Source: Hyphochytrium catenoides (lineage: Eukaryota; Sar; Hyphochytriomycetes; Hyphochytriales; Hyphochytriaceae). Taken from it: DNA of 21,516 bases. The notes under the pieces were generated by a model, which searched no databases, was not told the DNA's origin, and saw only the letters and a list, made by a program, of their open reading frames with translations. The translations under genes and the position numbers were made by a program. Shown here piece by piece: positions 20,322-21,516 of this stretch (position 1 is the stretch's first letter; each line of letters begins with the position of its first letter). Location of the stretch: positions 10,501-32,016 of the forward strand of contig FLMG01003580.1 in the NCBI GenBank assembly GCA_900088475.1, read 5' to 3'.

Positions 20322-20966
20322 GTGTCACTCCAGGTTGGCCAAACGCCTTCGTCTTGGCTCCTCCCTCCACCTCGATCAGGGGAGCCTATCCCTGCCTGGC
20401 GCCGCCATGGGCGACGTACAACTAGGGGCTACCGGCCCTTCGTCCTGCGGTTGCTGCTCTCGTCGCCGATGCTGCTGCTTCCCGCACTTTTGTCATTGAC
20501 GTCCTGGAACTCTTTCTCGCTTGCGCAGGAGCTCTTCCACGCCCTAGTCGAGTCTCAAGAAACGGCGGCTCCCAACGAAACTTTCCGTGCAGAATTGCGG
20601 CCAATCCGCGGTGAGCTTCTTGCTTTTCGTAAGCACCTCCACAGCTCAGGCCTCCTCCTCGCGCTCCTCCGTGATGGTCTCTTCACGCCCGCAAAACATA
20701 GTTCTATGACCCTGCACTTCTATTCTACTCCTTTCATGAGTAATAGTAATATAGGAAAAGGAAAAGTCAACAATAAATGCTGCAGTACAGGTACTTCTTC
20801 CTTAGTACTTTTCGGAGTAGGGAGGCAGTCTACTGCTCGCGAATGCTGGGTCCCTTCTGTTAACAGGTCTCAAGTCTCGAGTTCCTGGACCGAGGACGAG
20901 GAAGCATCTTTCTTGCGGGAAACTGTATACAAATACAAGCGATACATCAAAGCGATCATAGCATAG
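20322..20966 (+). CDS. possible small secreted protein (hypothetical)
   Basis: An open frame whose first ATG, at 20469, gives 165 aa beginning with a signal-peptide-like MLLLPALLSLTSWNSFSLAQ. A helical, amphipathic stretch follows (ELFHALVESQ, FRAELRPIRGELLAFRKHLH, SSGLLLALLRDG), then a Ser-rich tail ending in a basic, Tyr-rich YKYKRYIKAIIA. I do not recognise it. Two other frames are also open and protein-like over 20290-20600, so the true product could be an intron-containing gene or a decayed, frameshifted one. GCTTGCGCAG before GAGCTC at about 20529 could also be a splice acceptor. Confidence 0.3.
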   Translation: MSLQVGQTPSSWLLPPPRSGEPIPAWRRHGRRTTRGYRPFVLRLLLSSPMLLLPALLSLTSWNSFSLAQELFHALVESQETAAPNETFRAELRPIRGELLAFRKHLHSSGLLLALLRDGLFTPAKHSSMTLHFYSTPFMSNSNIGKGKVNNKCCSTGTSSLVLFGVGRQSTARECWVPSVNRSQVSSSWTEDEEASFLRETVYKYKRYIKAIIA

Positions 20967-20984
20967 CAGGGTCGTTCTACGATC

Positions 20985-21140
20985 ATCCTCTGAAGAAAGA
21001 AGGAAGGCCGTTTGAAAGCCCGTCCTATGGCTGGTCTGATACCGTTTTGTTATGCAACTGAACCCTTTCCATTCCCTCCCTCGAACTACTCAACAAGGAC
21101 AGCTCCCTGATAACATATCCTTTTGCATCGACTAAGAAAT
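20985..21140 (+). repeat. dispersed repeat, copy 3
   Basis: CTATGGCT...GATACCGTTTT, CAACTGA, CCCTCxCG, CAGCTCC and CGACTAAGA blocks match 11971-12115 in the same order and orientation, with clear divergence. Upstream, GAAGGCCGTTTG at about 21005 and TTTCTTGCGGGAAAC at about 20911 also resemble DNA around copy 1 (10205-10320). Confidence 0.5.
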
Positions 21141-21265
21141 AGTTCTATCTCTGCAGCCTATCACGGCGCGGGCACACGATAGTGACTGATAAGGTCTTTG
21201 GCTGTCGTTAGGATAGCCATCCGAAAGGACTCGGTGAGGGCTGTAAAAAAAATGTTCCTGAAGAG

Positions 21266-21360
21266 CATTAAGAAAGGTCCAACCCATCATCAGTGATCCA
21301 CACTGGCTTCCTGGAGTGACCGACCCCATGTGTGACAGAGGCGCATGTGTCACTTGCCTG
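21266..21360 (+). repeat. dispersed repeat, first module of a further copy
   Basis: AAGAAAGGTCCAACCCATCATCAG, GGAGTGACCGA and GTGTCACTTGCCTGTGTC-like blocks match 11753-11860. In copy 2 this module lies before the GATACCG module. Here it lies after it, as expected if repeats are arranged head to tail and the next copy runs past the window. Confidence 0.5.
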
Positions 21361-21471
21361 TGTCTCGCTAGTTGGAAGAGGAACGATGGGCTCACCCCCC
21401 TCGAGAACTCTTCGACATCATCATCTGGCCATAGGAGATTGTAGGACGAATAACCACCGGTTGGCTGCTGC

Positions 21472-21474
21472 AGA

Positions 21475-21506
<32 letters not shown>

Positions 21507-21516
21507 CAGAGAGAGA
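21472..21516 (+). repeat. GA/GACA microsatellite at the window edge
   Basis: GAGAGAGACAGAGAGAG run to the last base of the window; its full length cannot be seen. Confidence 0.9.

Overview
This is eukaryotic nuclear DNA. It shows intron-rich genes with GT-AG splice sites, long purine microsatellites, a decayed LTR-retrotransposon gag remnant and genes for secreted proteins. The sterol cyclase carries the residues that mark cycloartenol synthases (plant and algal type) rather than the fungal and animal lanosterol synthases. I therefore infer an alga or a related protist, possibly a stramenopile. The sequence alone does not settle the lineage.

Layout. 1-707: a short open frame at the edge, then a 230-bp GA-rich tract and spacer. 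708-8076 (+): a FANCI (Fanconi anaemia group I) homolog that I could reconstruct as 22 exons with consistent phase, about 1539 aa, ending in the typical FANCI acidic/aromatic tail. 8077-10238: non-coding, with purine-rich, degenerate direct and inverted repeats. 10239-12115: a frameshifted Ty3/gypsy-like gag fragment with a short dispersed repeat on either side. 12583-13308 (+): gene A, a secreted cysteine-rich protein. 14306-17527 (-): a complete five-exon oxidosqualene cyclase, predicted cycloartenol synthase, with an unusual hydrophobic N-terminal extension. 17836-18030: a second GA tract upstream of that gene. 19278-19943 (+): gene B, a diverged paralog of A that either carries a premature stop or contains a 72-bp intron. 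20322-20966 (+): a possible third small secreted protein. 20985-21360: further copies of the repeat seen near 11.8-12.1 kb. The window ends in another GA microsatellite.

FANCI (interstrand crosslink repair) and cycloartenol synthase (first cyclic step of sterol synthesis) are unrelated housekeeping functions. The A and B genes lie in a duplicated block on both sides of the cyclase, in the same orientation and with their upstream DNA included. They look like a lineage-specific secreted family with a pre-pro-peptide layout, and they are the most novel content here. I recognised no RNA gene and no CRISPR array.
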